DNA of 64,000 bases. It comes from Streptomyces dengpaensis. GTDB lineage: Bacteria; Actinomycetota; Actinomycetes; Streptomycetales; Streptomycetaceae. Below are positions 8,845-17,125 of the stretch, in pieces. Positions within the stretch are counted from its first letter, which is position 1, and every line of letters starts with the position of its first letter. The notes under the pieces are model-generated. The model was given only the letters and a program-made list of their open reading frames with translations. It was not told the DNA's origin and searched no databases. The stretch is from NCBI RefSeq assembly GCF_002946835.1, contig NZ_CP026652.1, positions 7,564,001 to 7,628,000 on the forward strand. The letters are read 5' to 3'. The translations under genes and the position numbers were made by a program.

Positions 8845-8887
8845 GTTACCGCGATTGTCCCTCAGTGTTACCGCGATTGTCCCCCAG
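8845..8887. repeat. 21-bp direct repeat between bioD and the methyltransferase
   Basis: GTTACCGCGATTGTCCC occurs at 8845-8861 and again at 8867-8883. The similarity extends to 21 bp with one mismatch at a 22-bp period, about two helical turns. The second copy contains the bioD stop codon. It could be a paired protein-binding site ahead of the methyltransferase or a small tandem duplication. Confidence 0.6.
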
Positions 8888-9614
8888 GAGGTCCGCCCGA
8901 CGCGCCGCTCGTCGAGGCGAACACGCTCGCGTCCCAGTGCCCGCCCAGCCGGGAGGCCAGCCAACTCGGCGCTCCGGCACGGAAGGCGTCGGGGGTGTAC
9001 GCGCCCGCGCCCGACGGGATCGCCCCGACCAGTGGCGCGCCCGCCACCTCCGGCAGATCCGCGAGGTTGCAACGGGACGCCAGGTCGGCGTCGTCCGGCC
9101 AGCTGCCGATCACGACGCCGGCGAAGTACAGCCCCCGGCCCCGCAGTTCACGGCCCGTCAGCTCCGTCATGTTCAGCGTGCCCAGGCCCGCCGAAGCGAC
9201 CACCAGCACAGGCGCGTCGAGCAGTTGCGCCGCGTCCGCCAGGGTGCCGCCGTCCTCGTCGAAGCGTACGAGCAGACCCCCGGCCCCCTCGACCAGCACC
9301 AGGTCGTGCTCCGTGGCCAGCTTGGCGGCCGCGTCCGCGACCTCATGCGGCCATACCGGCGCCAGACCGGCTCGTCGGGCGGCCGTCGCCGGTGCCAACG
9401 GCTCTGGATAGCGGGCGAGTTCGAGCGTGGTCACGGTGCCCGCGAGGCGGGCCACCTCGTCGGCGTCGCCGCGCTCGTCCGGACGTACACCGGTCTGCGC
9501 GGGCTTCAGCACGGCCACGGACCGCCCGGCGGCGACCGCCACCGCGGCGACGGCGGCGGTCGTGACCGTCTTGCCGACCTCCGTGCCCGTCCCCGTGATC
9601 ACCAGTACCGGCAT
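8868..9614 (-). CDS. bioD: dethiobiotin synthetase
   Basis: A 248-residue cytoplasmic enzyme that closes the ureido ring of dethiobiotin from 7,8-diaminopelargonate, CO2 and ATP. The N-terminal P-loop is [10 protein letters not shown] (residues 7-16), the lysine segment is LKPAQTG, and [11 protein letters not shown] is the second signature. The start is 1 bp after the bioA stop, so it is translated as the last gene of bioB-bioA-bioD. Length and motifs match the family. Confidence 0.97.
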   Translation of the reverse strand: MPVLVITGTGTEVGKTVTTAAVAAVAVAAGRSVAVLKPAQTGVRPDERGDADEVARLAGTVTTLELARYPEPLAPATAARRAGLAPVWPHEVADAAAKLATEHDLVLVEGAGGLLVRFDEDGGTLADAAQLLDAPVLVVASAGLGTLNMTELTGRELRGRGLYFAGVVIGSWPDDADLASRCNLADLPEVAGAPLVGAIPSGAGAYTPDAFRAGAPSWLASRLGGHWDASVFASTSGASGGPPGGQSR

Positions 9615-9615
9615 C

Positions 9616-10896
9616 TCATCCCTCCCGTGCCGCCGCGCACACCGCGCGTGCGATGCACGCGACGTCCGCGTCGCTCGTGACGTACGGCGGCATCGTGTAG
9701 ACGAGGTCGCGGAAAGGCCGCAGCCACACGCCCTCCCGCACGGCTGCCGCCGTCGCCGCCTTCATGTCCACGTCGTGGTCGAGCTGGACGACGCCGATCG
9801 CCCCCAGGACACGTACCTCCCGGACACCCGGCAAGGCGGCAGCCTCGGCAAGACCGTCCCGCAGCCCCGCTTCAATGCGCTTGACCTCGGACTGCCAGTC
9901 CTGCCCGAGCAGCAGGTCGATCGAGGCGCAGGCCACGGCGGCGGCGAGCGGATTACCCATGAACGTGGGCCCGTGCGCGAGCACAGGGACCTCGCCCCGC
10001 GAGATGCCGTCGGCCACGCGCGGCGTGCACAGCGTCGCCGCCATCGTCATATAGCCGCCGGTCAGCGCCTTGCCCACGCACATCACGTCGGGTGTGACGC
10101 CCGCGTGCTCCGCCGCGAACAGCGCACCCGTACGGCCGAAGCCCGTCGCGATCTCGTCGAAGACGAGCAGCACGTCGTGCGCGTCGCACGCCTCGCGCAG
10201 CACCCGCAGGTACGCGGGGGAGTGGAACCGCATCCCGCCGGCGCCCTGCACCACCGGCTCCACGATCACCGCGGCCAGTTCGTCGGCGTGCCGCTCGATG
10301 AGCGCGCGCAGATGACCGGCGTACGACTCCTCGTACGCGGCCGGAGGCGGGTCGGCGAACACCTGGCGCTGGAGCACGCCCTGCCACAGCTCGTGCATGC
10401 CGCCCTCGGGGTCGCACACCGACATCGGCTGCCAGGTGTCCCCGTGGTAGCCGCCGCGCCAGGTCAGCAGCCGCTGCTTGCCGGGACGGCCGAGCGAGCG
10501 CCAGTGCTGGAGGCACATCTTGACGGCGACCTCGACCGAGACCGAGCCGGAGTCGGCGAGGAAGACATGCTCCAGGCCCTCGGGTGACATGTCGACAAGA
10601 CGCTTCGCCAGTCGTACGGCGGGCTCGTGCGTGAGGCCGCCGAACATGACGTGGCTCATCCGCGACAGCTGGTCGCGTGCCGCGTCATTGAGCGCCGGGT
10701 GGTTGTAGCCGTGGATGGCGGACCACCAGGACGACATGCCGTCGATCAGCTCGCCAGAGCCGTCGGCCATCCGCAGACGCACCCCGCTCGCCGACTCCAC
10801 GACCAGCGGCTCCTGGCGGCCGGGCATCGGCCCGTACGGATGCCACACGTGGCGCCGGTCGAGGTCGAGCAGTTCCCGCACGGACAGGTCAGGCAT
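9616..10896 (-). CDS. bioA: adenosylmethionine-8-amino-7-oxononanoate aminotransferase
   Basis: A 426-residue PLP-dependent class III aminotransferase that converts KAPA to diaminopelargonate with SAM as amino donor. Visible motifs are [46 protein letters not shown], and the PLP-lysine stretch [15 protein letters not shown]. The ATG at 10896 overlaps the bioB stop by 8 bp (ATGCCTGA). The frame also offers a GTG at 10920 that would add eight residues; the overlap and the usual [10 protein letters not shown]-terminus favour 10896. It is coupled to bioB and bioD. Confidence 0.96.
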   Translation of the reverse strand: MPDLSVRELLDLDRRHVWHPYGPMPGRQEPLVVESASGVRLRMADGSGELIDGMSSWWSAIHGYNHPALNDAARDQLSRMSHVMFGGLTHEPAVRLAKRLVDMSPEGLEHVFLADSGSVSVEVAVKMCLQHWRSLGRPGKQRLLTWRGGYHGDTWQPMSVCDPEGGMHELWQGVLQRQVFADPPPAAYEESYAGHLRALIERHADELAAVIVEPVVQGAGGMRFHSPAYLRVLREACDAHDVLLVFDEIATGFGRTGALFAAEHAGVTPDVMCVGKALTGGYMTMAATLCTPRVADGISRGEVPVLAHGPTFMGNPLAAAVACASIDLLLGQDWQSEVKRIEAGLRDGLAEAAALPGVREVRVLGAIGVVQLDHDVDMKAATAAAVREGVWLRPFRDLVYTMPPYVTSDADVACIARAVCAAAREG

Positions 10897-12076
10897 TGGG
10901 CGCGAGATCCGTTCCGGCACCTCGGCGGCGTACGGCCACGAGATCCGTACGGGCGTCCGCGGGCGTCTTCACCTCCGCGGGCGTCTCCGCAGGAGCGGAA
11001 CCGCACACGCCGCCGCCCTCATGCGACCCGCACCCGGCATCCGCCTGCGCCCCGCACGCCCCGCCCGCGGGAACCCGGTGCTCCGGCAGCGTCACCTCGC
11101 CCGCGCCCTCCACCTCGAAGCCGGCGTCCGCGATCATCTCCAGGTCCGCCTTGCCGGCCTGGCCCTCGCTGGTGAGGTAGTCGCCGAGGAAGATCGAGTT
11201 GGCCAGGTGCAGGGCCAGCGGCTGCATCGTCCGGAGGTGGACCTCGCGGCCGCCCGCGATCCGCACCTCGACGTCGGGGCACACGAACCGGACCATCGCG
11301 AGGATCCGCAGACAGCGCTGCGGGGTCAGGTTCCACTCCTTGGCGAGCGGGGTGCCCTCGAACGGGATCAGGAAGTTCACCGGAACGGAGTCGGGGTCGA
11401 GCCCGCGCAGCGCGTAGACGACGTCGACGAGGTCCTCGTCCGACTCGCCCATGCCCGCGATCAGACCCGAACAGGCGGACAGGCCCGCCGCGTGCGCCTT
11501 CTGGACCGTGTCCACCCGGTCGGCGTACGTGTGGGTGGTCGTGATGTCCCCGTACGTTCCCTCGGACGTGTTCAGGTTGTGGTTGTACGCGTCGGCGCCC
11601 GCCTCGCGCAGCCGCTCGGCCTGGCCGTCGGAGAGCAGGCCGAGGCAGGCGCACACCTCGACGTTCTCGTTCTGGTCCTTGATCGCCTTGATGGTGTCGG
11701 AGACCCGGTCCACGTCACGGTCCGTGGGACCGCGGCCGCTGGCCACCAGGCAGACCCGCTTGGCGCCCCCGGCGAGCCCGGCCGCGGCGGCCTGCGAGGC
11801 CTCGTCGGGCTTGAGCCAGGTGTACTTCAGGATGTCGGCCTTCGAGCCGAGCCGCTGCGAGCAGTACGAGCAGTCCTCGGGGCACAGACCTGACTTGAGG
11901 TTGACGAGATAGTTCAGTTTCACCCGTCGGCCGAACCAGTGCCGGCGCACCTTTCCGGCCGCGGCCACCACGTCGAGCACGTCGTCGTCGGAGGTGGCCA
12001 GTACGGCCAGCGCCTCGTCGCGGGTCGGCAGTTCGCGCCGAAGCCCCTTGTCCACCAGCGTGTTCAGCAGGTCCAT
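10889..12076 (-). CDS. bioB: biotin synthase with cysteine-rich C-terminal tail
   Basis: A 395-residue radical-SAM enzyme that inserts sulfur into dethiobiotin. The radical-SAM cluster motif CPEDCSYC provides Cys65, Cys69 and Cys72, and [20 protein letters not shown] is the substrate and second-cluster region. The catalytic domain ends around residue 320. A low-complexity tail of about 75 residues follows, carrying three cysteines and a histidine ([20 protein letters not shown]) and then an acidic/basic end. The start at 12076 gives the usual [12 protein letters not shown]; the upstream extension has no family similarity. It heads the leftward bio operon and is divergent from bioF. Confidence 0.96.
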   Translation of the reverse strand: MDLLNTLVDKGLRRELPTRDEALAVLATSDDDVLDVVAAAGKVRRHWFGRRVKLNYLVNLKSGLCPEDCSYCSQRLGSKADILKYTWLKPDEASQAAAAGLAGGAKRVCLVASGRGPTDRDVDRVSDTIKAIKDQNENVEVCACLGLLSDGQAERLREAGADAYNHNLNTSEGTYGDITTTHTYADRVDTVQKAHAAGLSACSGLIAGMGESDEDLVDVVYALRGLDPDSVPVNFLIPFEGTPLAKEWNLTPQRCLRILAMVRFVCPDVEVRIAGGREVHLRTMQPLALHLANSIFLGDYLTSEGQAGKADLEMIADAGFEVEGAGEVTLPEHRVPAGGACGAQADAGCGSHEGGGVCGSAPAETPAEVKTPADARTDLVAVRRRGAGTDLAPNA

Positions 12077-12121
12077 GAGATCCGATCCTGGCCTATGCGA
12101 CCACTCCCGGCCAAGGAGAGT

Positions 12122-12129
12122 TTGTACAA
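12122..12129. promoter_or_regulatory. palindrome in the bioB/bioF divergent promoter region
   Basis: TTGTACAA, a perfect 8-bp palindrome within GTTTGTACAAC, lies 46 bp upstream of bioB and about 140 bp upstream of bioF. Biotin operons are commonly repressed at such short palindromes by BirA- or BioQ-type regulators, but the sequence does not match a consensus I can state with confidence. It is an operator candidate only. Confidence 0.35.
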
Positions 12130-12197
12130 CAGAGACGGTTCGACGTGTGGGTATTGCCACATCCTGGGCGGCCGGCCCGACCGCTAGGGTCTGTGCA

Positions 12198-12239
12198 CTG
12201 CCTACAAAACACCTCTGCCTACCCATCACCCCTGCCTAC
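12198..12239. repeat. three 17-bp-spaced direct repeats upstream of bioF
   Basis: CTGCCTAC occurs at 12198-12205, 12215-12222 and 12232-12239, exactly 17 bp apart, ending 31 bp before the bioF start. The regular spacing over a short core in the leader or promoter looks like a multimeric protein-binding array or a leader repeat. No known factor is assigned. Confidence 0.55.
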
Positions 12240-12270
12240 ACACCACCTGCCGCCAAGGCCCGGAGGACAC

Positions 12271-13395
12271 ATGGCGTTCGGCTGGATCGACGAGCAGGCG
12301 CGGGCGCGCCACCGGGCCGGACTCGTACGCACCCTGCGCCCCCGCCCCGCCGACTCACCGCTCCTTGATCTGGCGAGCAACGACTACCTCGGTCTCGCCC
12401 GCCACCCGGAGGTCACCGAGGGCGCCGCACAGGCCGCGCGACGGTGGGGCGGCGGCGCGACCGGCTCCCGGCTCGTCACGGGCACCACCGAACTGCACGG
12501 CGAACTGGAACGCGAGCTGGCCGACTTCTGCGGCTTCGAGTCGGCACTCGTCTTCTCCTCCGGATACGCGGCCAATCTCGCCGCCGTCACCGCGCTCGCG
12601 CCGCACGGCTCGCTCGTCGTCTCGGACGCGGGCAACCACGCCTCGCTGATCGACGGCTGCCGGCTGGCGCGCGGGACCACCCAGGTCGTCGCGCACGCCG
12701 ACCCCGATGCCGTGCGCAAGGCGCTCGGCACCCACGAGGGTCCCGCCGTCGCCGTCTCCGACACGGTGTTCTCGGTGGACGGGGACGCGGCGCCACTTGC
12801 CCAACTCGCCGCCGTTTGCCGGGAGTTCGGGGCAGGGCTGATCGTCGACGACGCCCACGGGCTCGGCGTCCTGGGCGACGGTGGCCGGGGCGCGCCGCAC
12901 GCGGCGGGTCTCGCCGGCGAACCGGACGTCGTCGTGACCGTCACGCTCTCCAAGTCGTTCGGCAGCCAGGGCGGTGCCGTCCTCGGCCCCGCCCCGGTCA
13001 TCGACCACCTGGTCAACGCGGCGCGCACGTTCATCTTCGACACCGGTCTCGCGCCCGCCGCGGCGGGCGCGGCCCTCGCGGCGCTCAGACTGCTGCGCCG
13101 CGAGCCGGAGCGTGCCGCACGGGCGCGCGCGGTGGCGACGGCGCTGCACACCCGCCTCACGGCCGAGGGCCTCGAAGCGGTACGACCGGACGCCGCCGTC
13201 GTCTCCGTGCGCGCACCGTCCCCCGAACGAGCTGTGCGGTGGGCGGCCGACTGCCGGGAGGCGGGACTCGCCGTCGGCTGCTTCCGTCCCCCGTCCGTGC
13301 CCGACGGCATCTCCCGGCTGAGGCTGACCGCCCGCGCGGACCTCACCGAGGAGCAGATCGGCAACGCCGTACGGGTGATCAGCGCGACCCGATGA
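12271..13395 (+). CDS. bioF: 8-amino-7-oxononanoate synthase
   Basis: A 374-residue PLP enzyme that condenses pimeloyl-thioester with alanine to give KAPA, the first ring-forming biotin precursor. Motifs are LLDLASNDYLGLARHP, GSRLVTGTTELHGELE, IVDDAHGLGVLG, and the PLP-lysine motif TLSKSFGSQGG. The start at 12271 is set by CGGAGG ending five bases upstream. It runs divergently from bioB-bioA-bioD across a 194-bp regulatory gap, so the two units can be controlled together. No bioC or bioH gene is in the window. Confidence 0.96.
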   Translation: MAFGWIDEQARARHRAGLVRTLRPRPADSPLLDLASNDYLGLARHPEVTEGAAQAARRWGGGATGSRLVTGTTELHGELERELADFCGFESALVFSSGYAANLAAVTALAPHGSLVVSDAGNHASLIDGCRLARGTTQVVAHADPDAVRKALGTHEGPAVAVSDTVFSVDGDAAPLAQLAAVCREFGAGLIVDDAHGLGVLGDGGRGAPHAAGLAGEPDVVVTVTLSKSFGSQGGAVLGPAPVIDHLVNAARTFIFDTGLAPAAAGAALAALRLLRREPERAARARAVATALHTRLTAEGLEAVRPDAAVVSVRAPSPERAVRWAADCREAGLAVGCFRPPSVPDGISRLRLTARADLTEEQIGNAVRVISATR

Positions 13396-13398
13396 GGG

Positions 13399-13444
13399 TC
13401 AGCTCAGCGCGGCGCAACGCGATCACGCTCAGCTCAGCGCGGCG
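13399..13444. repeat. 16-bp direct repeat at the 3' ends of bioF and the DUF397 gene
   Basis: TCAGCTCAGCGCGGCG is present at 13399-13414 and 13429-13444, a 30-bp period. The second copy contains the stop codon of the leftward DUF397 gene. It looks like a short tandem duplication at a convergent gene boundary. Confidence 0.55.
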
Positions 13445-13653
13445 ATGAACCCCTCCCAGGTGGCCGGGGTGAAGAGCAGGGCGGGGCCCGCCGTGTTCTT
13501 GGAATCGCGGACGGCGACGAGTCCGGCCCAGGGGCCCGGGCCCGGTCGTGCCGTCTCGACGCAGTTGTTCATTCCCGTACTGCGGCTGCTGCGCCGCCAT
13601 CGCACGCCGTGCAGTGAAGTACTGGAGGGTACGTACCGAGGCATTGCAGACAT
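13429..13653 (-). CDS. DUF397 small protein
   Basis: A 74-residue protein of the DUF397 family, abundant in Streptomyces. The diagnostic pattern is visible: RWRRSSRSTGMNNCVETA, then VAVRDSKNTAGPALLF and a terminal TWEGFIAAL. It begins 9 bp after the stop of the XRE gene on the same strand, the standard pairing in which XRE/DUF5753 and DUF397 proteins act together in developmental regulation or as toxin-antitoxin-like partners (family knowledge). Exact function is unknown. Confidence 0.88.
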   Translation of the reverse strand: MSAMPRYVPSSTSLHGVRWRRSSRSTGMNNCVETARPGPGPWAGLVAVRDSKNTAGPALLFTPATWEGFIAALS

Positions 13654-13662
13654 GACGCCTCC

Positions 13663-14520
13663 TTACGTGCCGTCAGGTATCCCGGCGATGTAGTCCAACG
13701 AGTCCTCGGGCGAAAGGGCGTGGAACTGAAGGGCGTTGAAGGCCTCGCTGTAGGCCCGGAGGTCTTCTTTCCGCTCGAGGTAGAGGCTACTCGTCAAGTG
13801 GTCGAGAACAACCACATCCAGATCAGTTGTGTTCGGAAATGAGAAGATAACGAAAGGGCCGGTGACGCCGATATGTGCTCCGGCCGCGAACGGCAGGACC
13901 TGAAGCCGTACTTGAGGCAGCGCGGCGGCCTCCCGCAGCCGGTTCAGCTGCCGTGCCATCACGTCCGGACCGCCGACCTCCCGTCGTAACACGGCCTCGT
14001 CCAGGACCGCGCTCAGTTCCAGCGGCGGATGCGAACGCAGTACGTCCTGGCGGGCGAGGCGCACCTCCACGAGCGCGTCGAGCTTGGTGTCCTCCAGGCC
14101 GTCCACGGCCGCCCGCGTTACCGCGCGGGCGTACTCGGGCGTCTGCAGCAGTCCCGGTACGACCGAGGTCTCCAGCGTGCGCATTCCGCTGGCCTGCGAC
14201 TCCAGACTGATGAACTCGCGGTACGTCGGCGGCAGCACCCCGCGATAGGCGTGCCACCAGTGGTGCCGTCCATGGCCCTCGGAGCCCGCCAAGACGACCA
14301 GGAGTTCCCGTAGTTCGGGATTCTCGACGGCGTACGCGTCCAACAGCCGTTCCACATCGGTCGGTTTCACCCCGCTCGTACCGGTCTCGATCCGGCTTAC
14401 TTTCGACTGATGCCAGCCGAGCAGGCGGGCCGCCTCACCACTTGTGAGACCCGCGTCGGCGCGCAGCGCGCGCAGTTCGGCACCGAGCTTGCGGCGGCGC
14501 ACCGCGGGACCGTGCTGCAT
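13663..14520 (-). CDS. XRE-family regulator with Scr1/DUF5753 domain
   Basis: A 285-residue DNA-binding protein. The N-terminal helix-turn-helix spans about residues 10-65 (RKLGAELRALRADAGLTSGE and LLGWHQSKVSRIETG). The C-terminal part (FISLESQASGMRTLETSVVP, GLLQTPEYARAV) is the DUF5753/Scr1 domain. The start at 14520 is preceded by two GGAG motifs. It forms a cassette with the DUF397 gene downstream and a divergent ATPase-fold gene upstream, a set found many times in Streptomyces genomes (WhiJ/AbaA-like clusters). Confidence 0.9.
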   Translation of the reverse strand: MQHGPAVRRRKLGAELRALRADAGLTSGEAARLLGWHQSKVSRIETGTSGVKPTDVERLLDAYAVENPELRELLVVLAGSEGHGRHHWWHAYRGVLPPTYREFISLESQASGMRTLETSVVPGLLQTPEYARAVTRAAVDGLEDTKLDALVEVRLARQDVLRSHPPLELSAVLDEAVLRREVGGPDVMARQLNRLREAAALPQVRLQVLPFAAGAHIGVTGPFVIFSFPNTTDLDVVVLDHLTSSLYLERKEDLRAYSEAFNALQFHALSPEDSLDYIAGIPDGT

Positions 14521-14592
14521 GGCCGTACTCCTTACTCCTTCCGAGCCGCCCAAATATGGTCTGCCGTCGCAGAGTTCACCGCTTCGAGCGAC

Positions 14593-14608
14593 AGATATAT
14601 GCATATCT
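14593..14608. promoter_or_regulatory. AT-rich palindrome in the divergent XRE/ATPase promoter region
   Basis: AGATAT and ATATCT flank ATGC, giving a 6-4-6 palindrome in an unusually AT-rich patch. It lies 73 bp upstream of the XRE gene and 122 bp upstream of the ATPase gene. It is a candidate operator for XRE autoregulation or part of a promoter. Confidence 0.45.
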
Positions 14609-14729
14609 CGGTGGATCGCACCCGTGACCGGCCCGGTGGTGGCAGTCTGGCGCGCAGCACCAGTCCGGGACCGTACTCGAATCCGCTCCGTGTCGGACGC
14701 CGGTCCCGTGGGAAAGGGACGACGCCGCC

Positions 14730-15188
14730 ATGGCAGATCACCAGGAAGCATCCGTCACTCTGCCGAGCGATCCCGCCTCGGTCCGCGCGGCCCGGACATT
14801 CGTCGCCGAGGTGCTGGCCGAATGGGGCCTGCCGAGCGACTCCGAGGCCGCCGACACCGTACGCCTGATCGTGTCCGAACTGGCCACCAACGCCGTGCAG
14901 CACACGTTCGGGCAGTCGCCCACCTTCACGGTGGACGTCCGGCTCGACCGGGACGAACAGCTGCGCGTCGGCGTCACCGACAGCCACCCGCGGTTCCCGA
15001 AGCGGTTGCCGGCGGCCGTCCAGCAGGACAACGGCCGCGGCATGGTGATCATCCGCTGGCTGACCGCGGAGTTCGGGGGCACACTCACCGTCAGACGCAC
15101 GCGGGAGGGCGGCAAGACCGTCTCCATCGAACTGCCCTGGACGGCACCGGTCCAGCCGGTGGCGGCCGGCGGACCTCAAGAGCCGTAG
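14730..15188 (+). CDS. HATPase_c / anti-sigma-factor-like ATP-binding protein
   Basis: A 152-residue stand-alone GHKL ATPase domain of the RsbW/SpoIIAB type. The N-box is RLIVSELATNAVQHTFG, the G1-like region is LRVGVTDSHPRFP and the G2-like region is DNGRGMVIIRWLTAEFGG. Such proteins in Streptomyces are serine kinases or anti-sigma factors, and many are partners of XRE/DUF397 genes. It is divergent from the XRE gene. No anti-anti-sigma or sigma gene is adjacent, so the target is unknown. Confidence 0.85.
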   Translation: MADHQEASVTLPSDPASVRAARTFVAEVLAEWGLPSDSEAADTVRLIVSELATNAVQHTFGQSPTFTVDVRLDRDEQLRVGVTDSHPRFPKRLPAAVQQDNGRGMVIIRWLTAEFGGTLTVRRTREGGKTVSIELPWTAPVQPVAAGGPQEP

Positions 15189-15195
15189 AGGCCGC

Positions 15196-15720
15196 TCACC
15201 GGCCGTGCCCGCCGCCGTGCTCTCCCGACGGAACCGCTGGATGGCTGTCGACGCGGCGCACCATCCGGGGCAGGACGCTCCACAGCGCGAGGCAGACGGC
15301 CAGCGTGCCCGCCCCCGCCGCGATTCCGGCACCGCGCCCCAGCGACACGTCCACGATGAGCAGCACCGATCCGGTGAACGCCAGCATCAGCACGTAGAGA
15401 CCAAGGGTGGCCAGCCGGGAGGAGACCCGCACGATGGCGGGCTTGACGTTCTGCTGGAACAGCGAGCGGTGCACGGCGGCGGGGGCCGTGAACAGGGCGG
15501 CGGCCAGCACGGAGAGCAGCAGCGTGGTGACGTAGGTGACGCGCTGCACGGTGTCGATGGACGTAAAGCGCGGGGTGAAGGCCAGGGTCAGCAGGAAGGC
15601 GAAGAGGATCTGCACCCCGGCCTGGGTGACGCGCAGTTCCTGGAGCAGCTCGGCGAAGTTGCGGTCGGCACGTTCGAGGGGCGTTTCGTCGCGTGCCGCG
15701 GAAGGCTGTTGCTCGGACAT
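15196..15720 (-). CDS. DUF6328 integral membrane protein
   Basis: A 174-residue membrane protein matching the actinobacterial DUF6328 pattern: NFAELLQELRVTQAGVQILF, then LAFTPRF, followed by hydrophobic helices (VTTLLLSVLAAALFTAPAAV, LGLYVLMLAFTGSVLLIV, IAAGAGTLAVCLALWSVLP), four in all. The start at 15720 (MSEQQPSAARDE) is chosen because the cytosolic acidic head is usual; upstream codons have no support. It is convergent with the ATPase gene, with a 7-bp gap. Function unknown. Confidence 0.8.
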   Translation of the reverse strand: MSEQQPSAARDETPLERADRNFAELLQELRVTQAGVQILFAFLLTLAFTPRFTSIDTVQRVTYVTTLLLSVLAAALFTAPAAVHRSLFQQNVKPAIVRVSSRLATLGLYVLMLAFTGSVLLIVDVSLGRGAGIAAGAGTLAVCLALWSVLPRMVRRVDSHPAVPSGEHGGGHGR

Positions 15721-15800
15721 GGTGCACGAGTAACCGGTCCGGCCCGGTTTCACGCCCCGAGGGGGTGACGGCGCACGCCGCCGTCACCCGCTCGGGCGGT

Positions 15801-16274
15801 TCAGCTGACCCGGCCGTACCAGACGCTCTTCGTCCAGATCTTCTGGAGCTTCACGACCTCTCCGGTCTTCGGGGAGTGCCAGATCTTTCCCTTCCCGGCG
15901 TAGATGCCGACGTGGTACACACTCCGGCCCGAGTGGAAGAACACGAGGTCTCCGGCCTTGCGCTTGGAGGCGGAGACATGGCGCGTCCTGTTGTACTGTG
16001 CCGCAGCCGTACGAGGCAGCTTCTTGCCCGCCTTCTTGTACGAGTACAGCGTGAGCCCGGAGCAGTCGAAGCGACGCGGCCCGGCGGCGCCCCACTGGTA
16101 CGGAGAGCCCTTCTTGGAGGCCGCGACCTGAAGTGCCTTCGTCGCGACGGTGGCCGCCTCGGCCTCGGATGCGACGCCCGGGACCACGAGCGTGCCGCCC
16201 ACGGCGGCGATGGTGAGGACCGAGGCAGTACCGGTCCTGGACCACAGCGACGGGACACGATTGAGCGCAGTCAT
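15801..16274 (-). CDS. NlpC/P60-family secreted peptidoglycan hydrolase
   Basis: A 157-residue secreted endopeptidase predicted to cut peptidoglycan stem peptides. A signal peptide (TASVLTIAAVGGTLVVPGVA, cleaved near ASEAEAA) precedes an NlpC/P60 domain. The catalytic cysteine is in FDCSGLTLYSYKKAGK and the catalytic histidine in VYHVGIYAGKG. No LysM or SH3 targeting domain is present. The start at 16274 has GAAGGG upstream. A c-di-AMP-type riboswitch precedes it with its 3' end about 16 nt from the start codon, so expression should fall when c-di-AMP is high, as known for Streptomyces cell-wall hydrolases. Confidence 0.9.
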   Translation of the reverse strand: MTALNRVPSLWSRTGTASVLTIAAVGGTLVVPGVASEAEAATVATKALQVAASKKGSPYQWGAAGPRRFDCSGLTLYSYKKAGKKLPRTAAAQYNRTRHVSASKRKAGDLVFFHSGRSVYHVGIYAGKGKIWHSPKTGEVVKLQKIWTKSVWYGRVS

Positions 16275-16289
16275 GCGCAACCCTTCGTC

Positions 16290-16455
16290 AGCCGCCTGTG
16301 AAGGATGACCTGTCGGATTCGGGCTGGCGAAGTAGCCCGGCCGCGTACGCGGCTTCACCCCAAGGGCCGTCCGGATCTCTCCGGCGACCCGTCGTGCTGG
16401 GTCCTCCACTCCTGCCGATCCACATCTGTCGACCGGGCATCCGGGCGGCGGCAGG
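16290..16455 (-). ncRNA. ydaO/yuaA-type c-di-AMP riboswitch in the NlpC/P60 leader
   Basis: Read on the minus strand, the leader shows the class consensus in order: GTGGAGGACCCA, then GGGGTGAAGCC, CCGGGCTACTTCGCCAG, CCCGAATCCGACAGG and a terminal CACAGGCGGCTGAC. GCCGCC near 16446-16454 can pair with GGCGGC at 16291-16296 as the closing stem. The class binds c-di-AMP and turns off downstream genes, in actinobacteria often resuscitation factors and NlpC/P60 hydrolases. Boundaries are by eye. Confidence 0.82.
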
Positions 16456-16576
16456 ACTCGGCGTCCGCCCGGACCGCCCCGCCGCTGTGGCGGGGGCTTG
16501 CCGTCGGAAGGGATCTTCACGCATGAGAGTCGGAAAATCCGAGCGGAATCGGTGGTTTGTGGGCTTAGTCACCACT

Positions 16577-16615
16577 CACCCGTTCGGGTGGACACCCCTC
16601 CGTTCGAGGGGGTGT
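16577..16615. terminator. two adjacent hairpins between the clpP operon and the NlpC/P60 gene
   Basis: CACCCG (16577-16582) pairs with CGGGTG (16585-16590). Directly after it, ACACCCCTC (16592-16600) pairs with GAGGGGGTGT (16606-16615) with one bulged base. The pair lies downstream of the leftward clpP operon and upstream of the riboswitch, so it probably ends clpP transcription. There is no U-tract. Confidence 0.45.
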
Positions 16616-16807
16616 TGAGACAGGCGGCGACGCTCGTACCAGCATCGGAACGCTTTACGGGGCCTCCGCGCTACGCGCGTCGCGCAACTTCGCAGGGCTC
16701 TCAAAAGGACCGCCGCCTACTCCATCAGGGGGTACACCATTTGGTCCGTTTGAACCCCGGGCCGGACGTCGCGACTCGACGCGTGCCGCGGCCCGGGGGT
16801 GGATGCG
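16616..16807. other. gene-free stretch downstream of the clpP operon
   Basis: Together with the riboswitch leader this makes a gap of about 530 bp without a protein gene (16275-16807). I see no convincing ORF, tRNA or further operator here. The promoter of the NlpC/P60 transcript should lie between about 16460 and 16576 but no clear -10/-35 pair is recognised. Confidence 0.5.
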
Positions 16808-17125
16808 TCAACTGCCGGAGCCGGGCGGCAGGGTGACGCGGGCCGCCCGCCGCTCGCCGTCGAGGACGCGAAGGGCCTGGGCCAGGGTCGGGGCGTGCAC
16901 CTCGCTCTCGCCCCGCTGATGCATCAGGGCGAGCGCATCGCGGAGTGCCGTCGCCTTGCCGACCAGCGCCTGAGCGGCCCTCAGACCGCGGTAAGTGTCC
17001 CCGGGGCGGGCCGGGTTGATGCGGCCGAGCAGATCGACCACGTCGAGGTAACGGTCGATCAACTCGGCTTCGGCGCGCGTCAGCGCGGGCAGCGGGGGCA
17101 GTTCGGGCACCATCGTCCGGATCAC
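16808..17125 (-). CDS. conserved small protein downstream of clpP
   Basis: A 105-residue soluble, leucine-rich helical protein that I do not recognise as a named family. Its features are [20 protein letters not shown], a central [20 protein letters not shown] and a C-terminal [21 protein letters not shown]. The GTG start overlaps the clpP stop (GTGA), so translation is coupled to clpP and a role with that protease, such as an adaptor or accessory factor, can be suspected but not shown. Confidence 0.65.
   Translation of the reverse strand: MIRTMVPELPPLPALTRAEAELIDRYLDVVDLLGRINPARPGDTYRGLRAAQALVGKATALRDALALMHQRGESEVHAPTLAQALRVLDGERRAARVTLPPGSGS

Noticed and set aside
12077..12270. Assignment of the bio divergent palindrome to a BirA or BioQ operator
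   Set aside because: Neither consensus fits well enough by eye; only a neutral operator candidate is reported.
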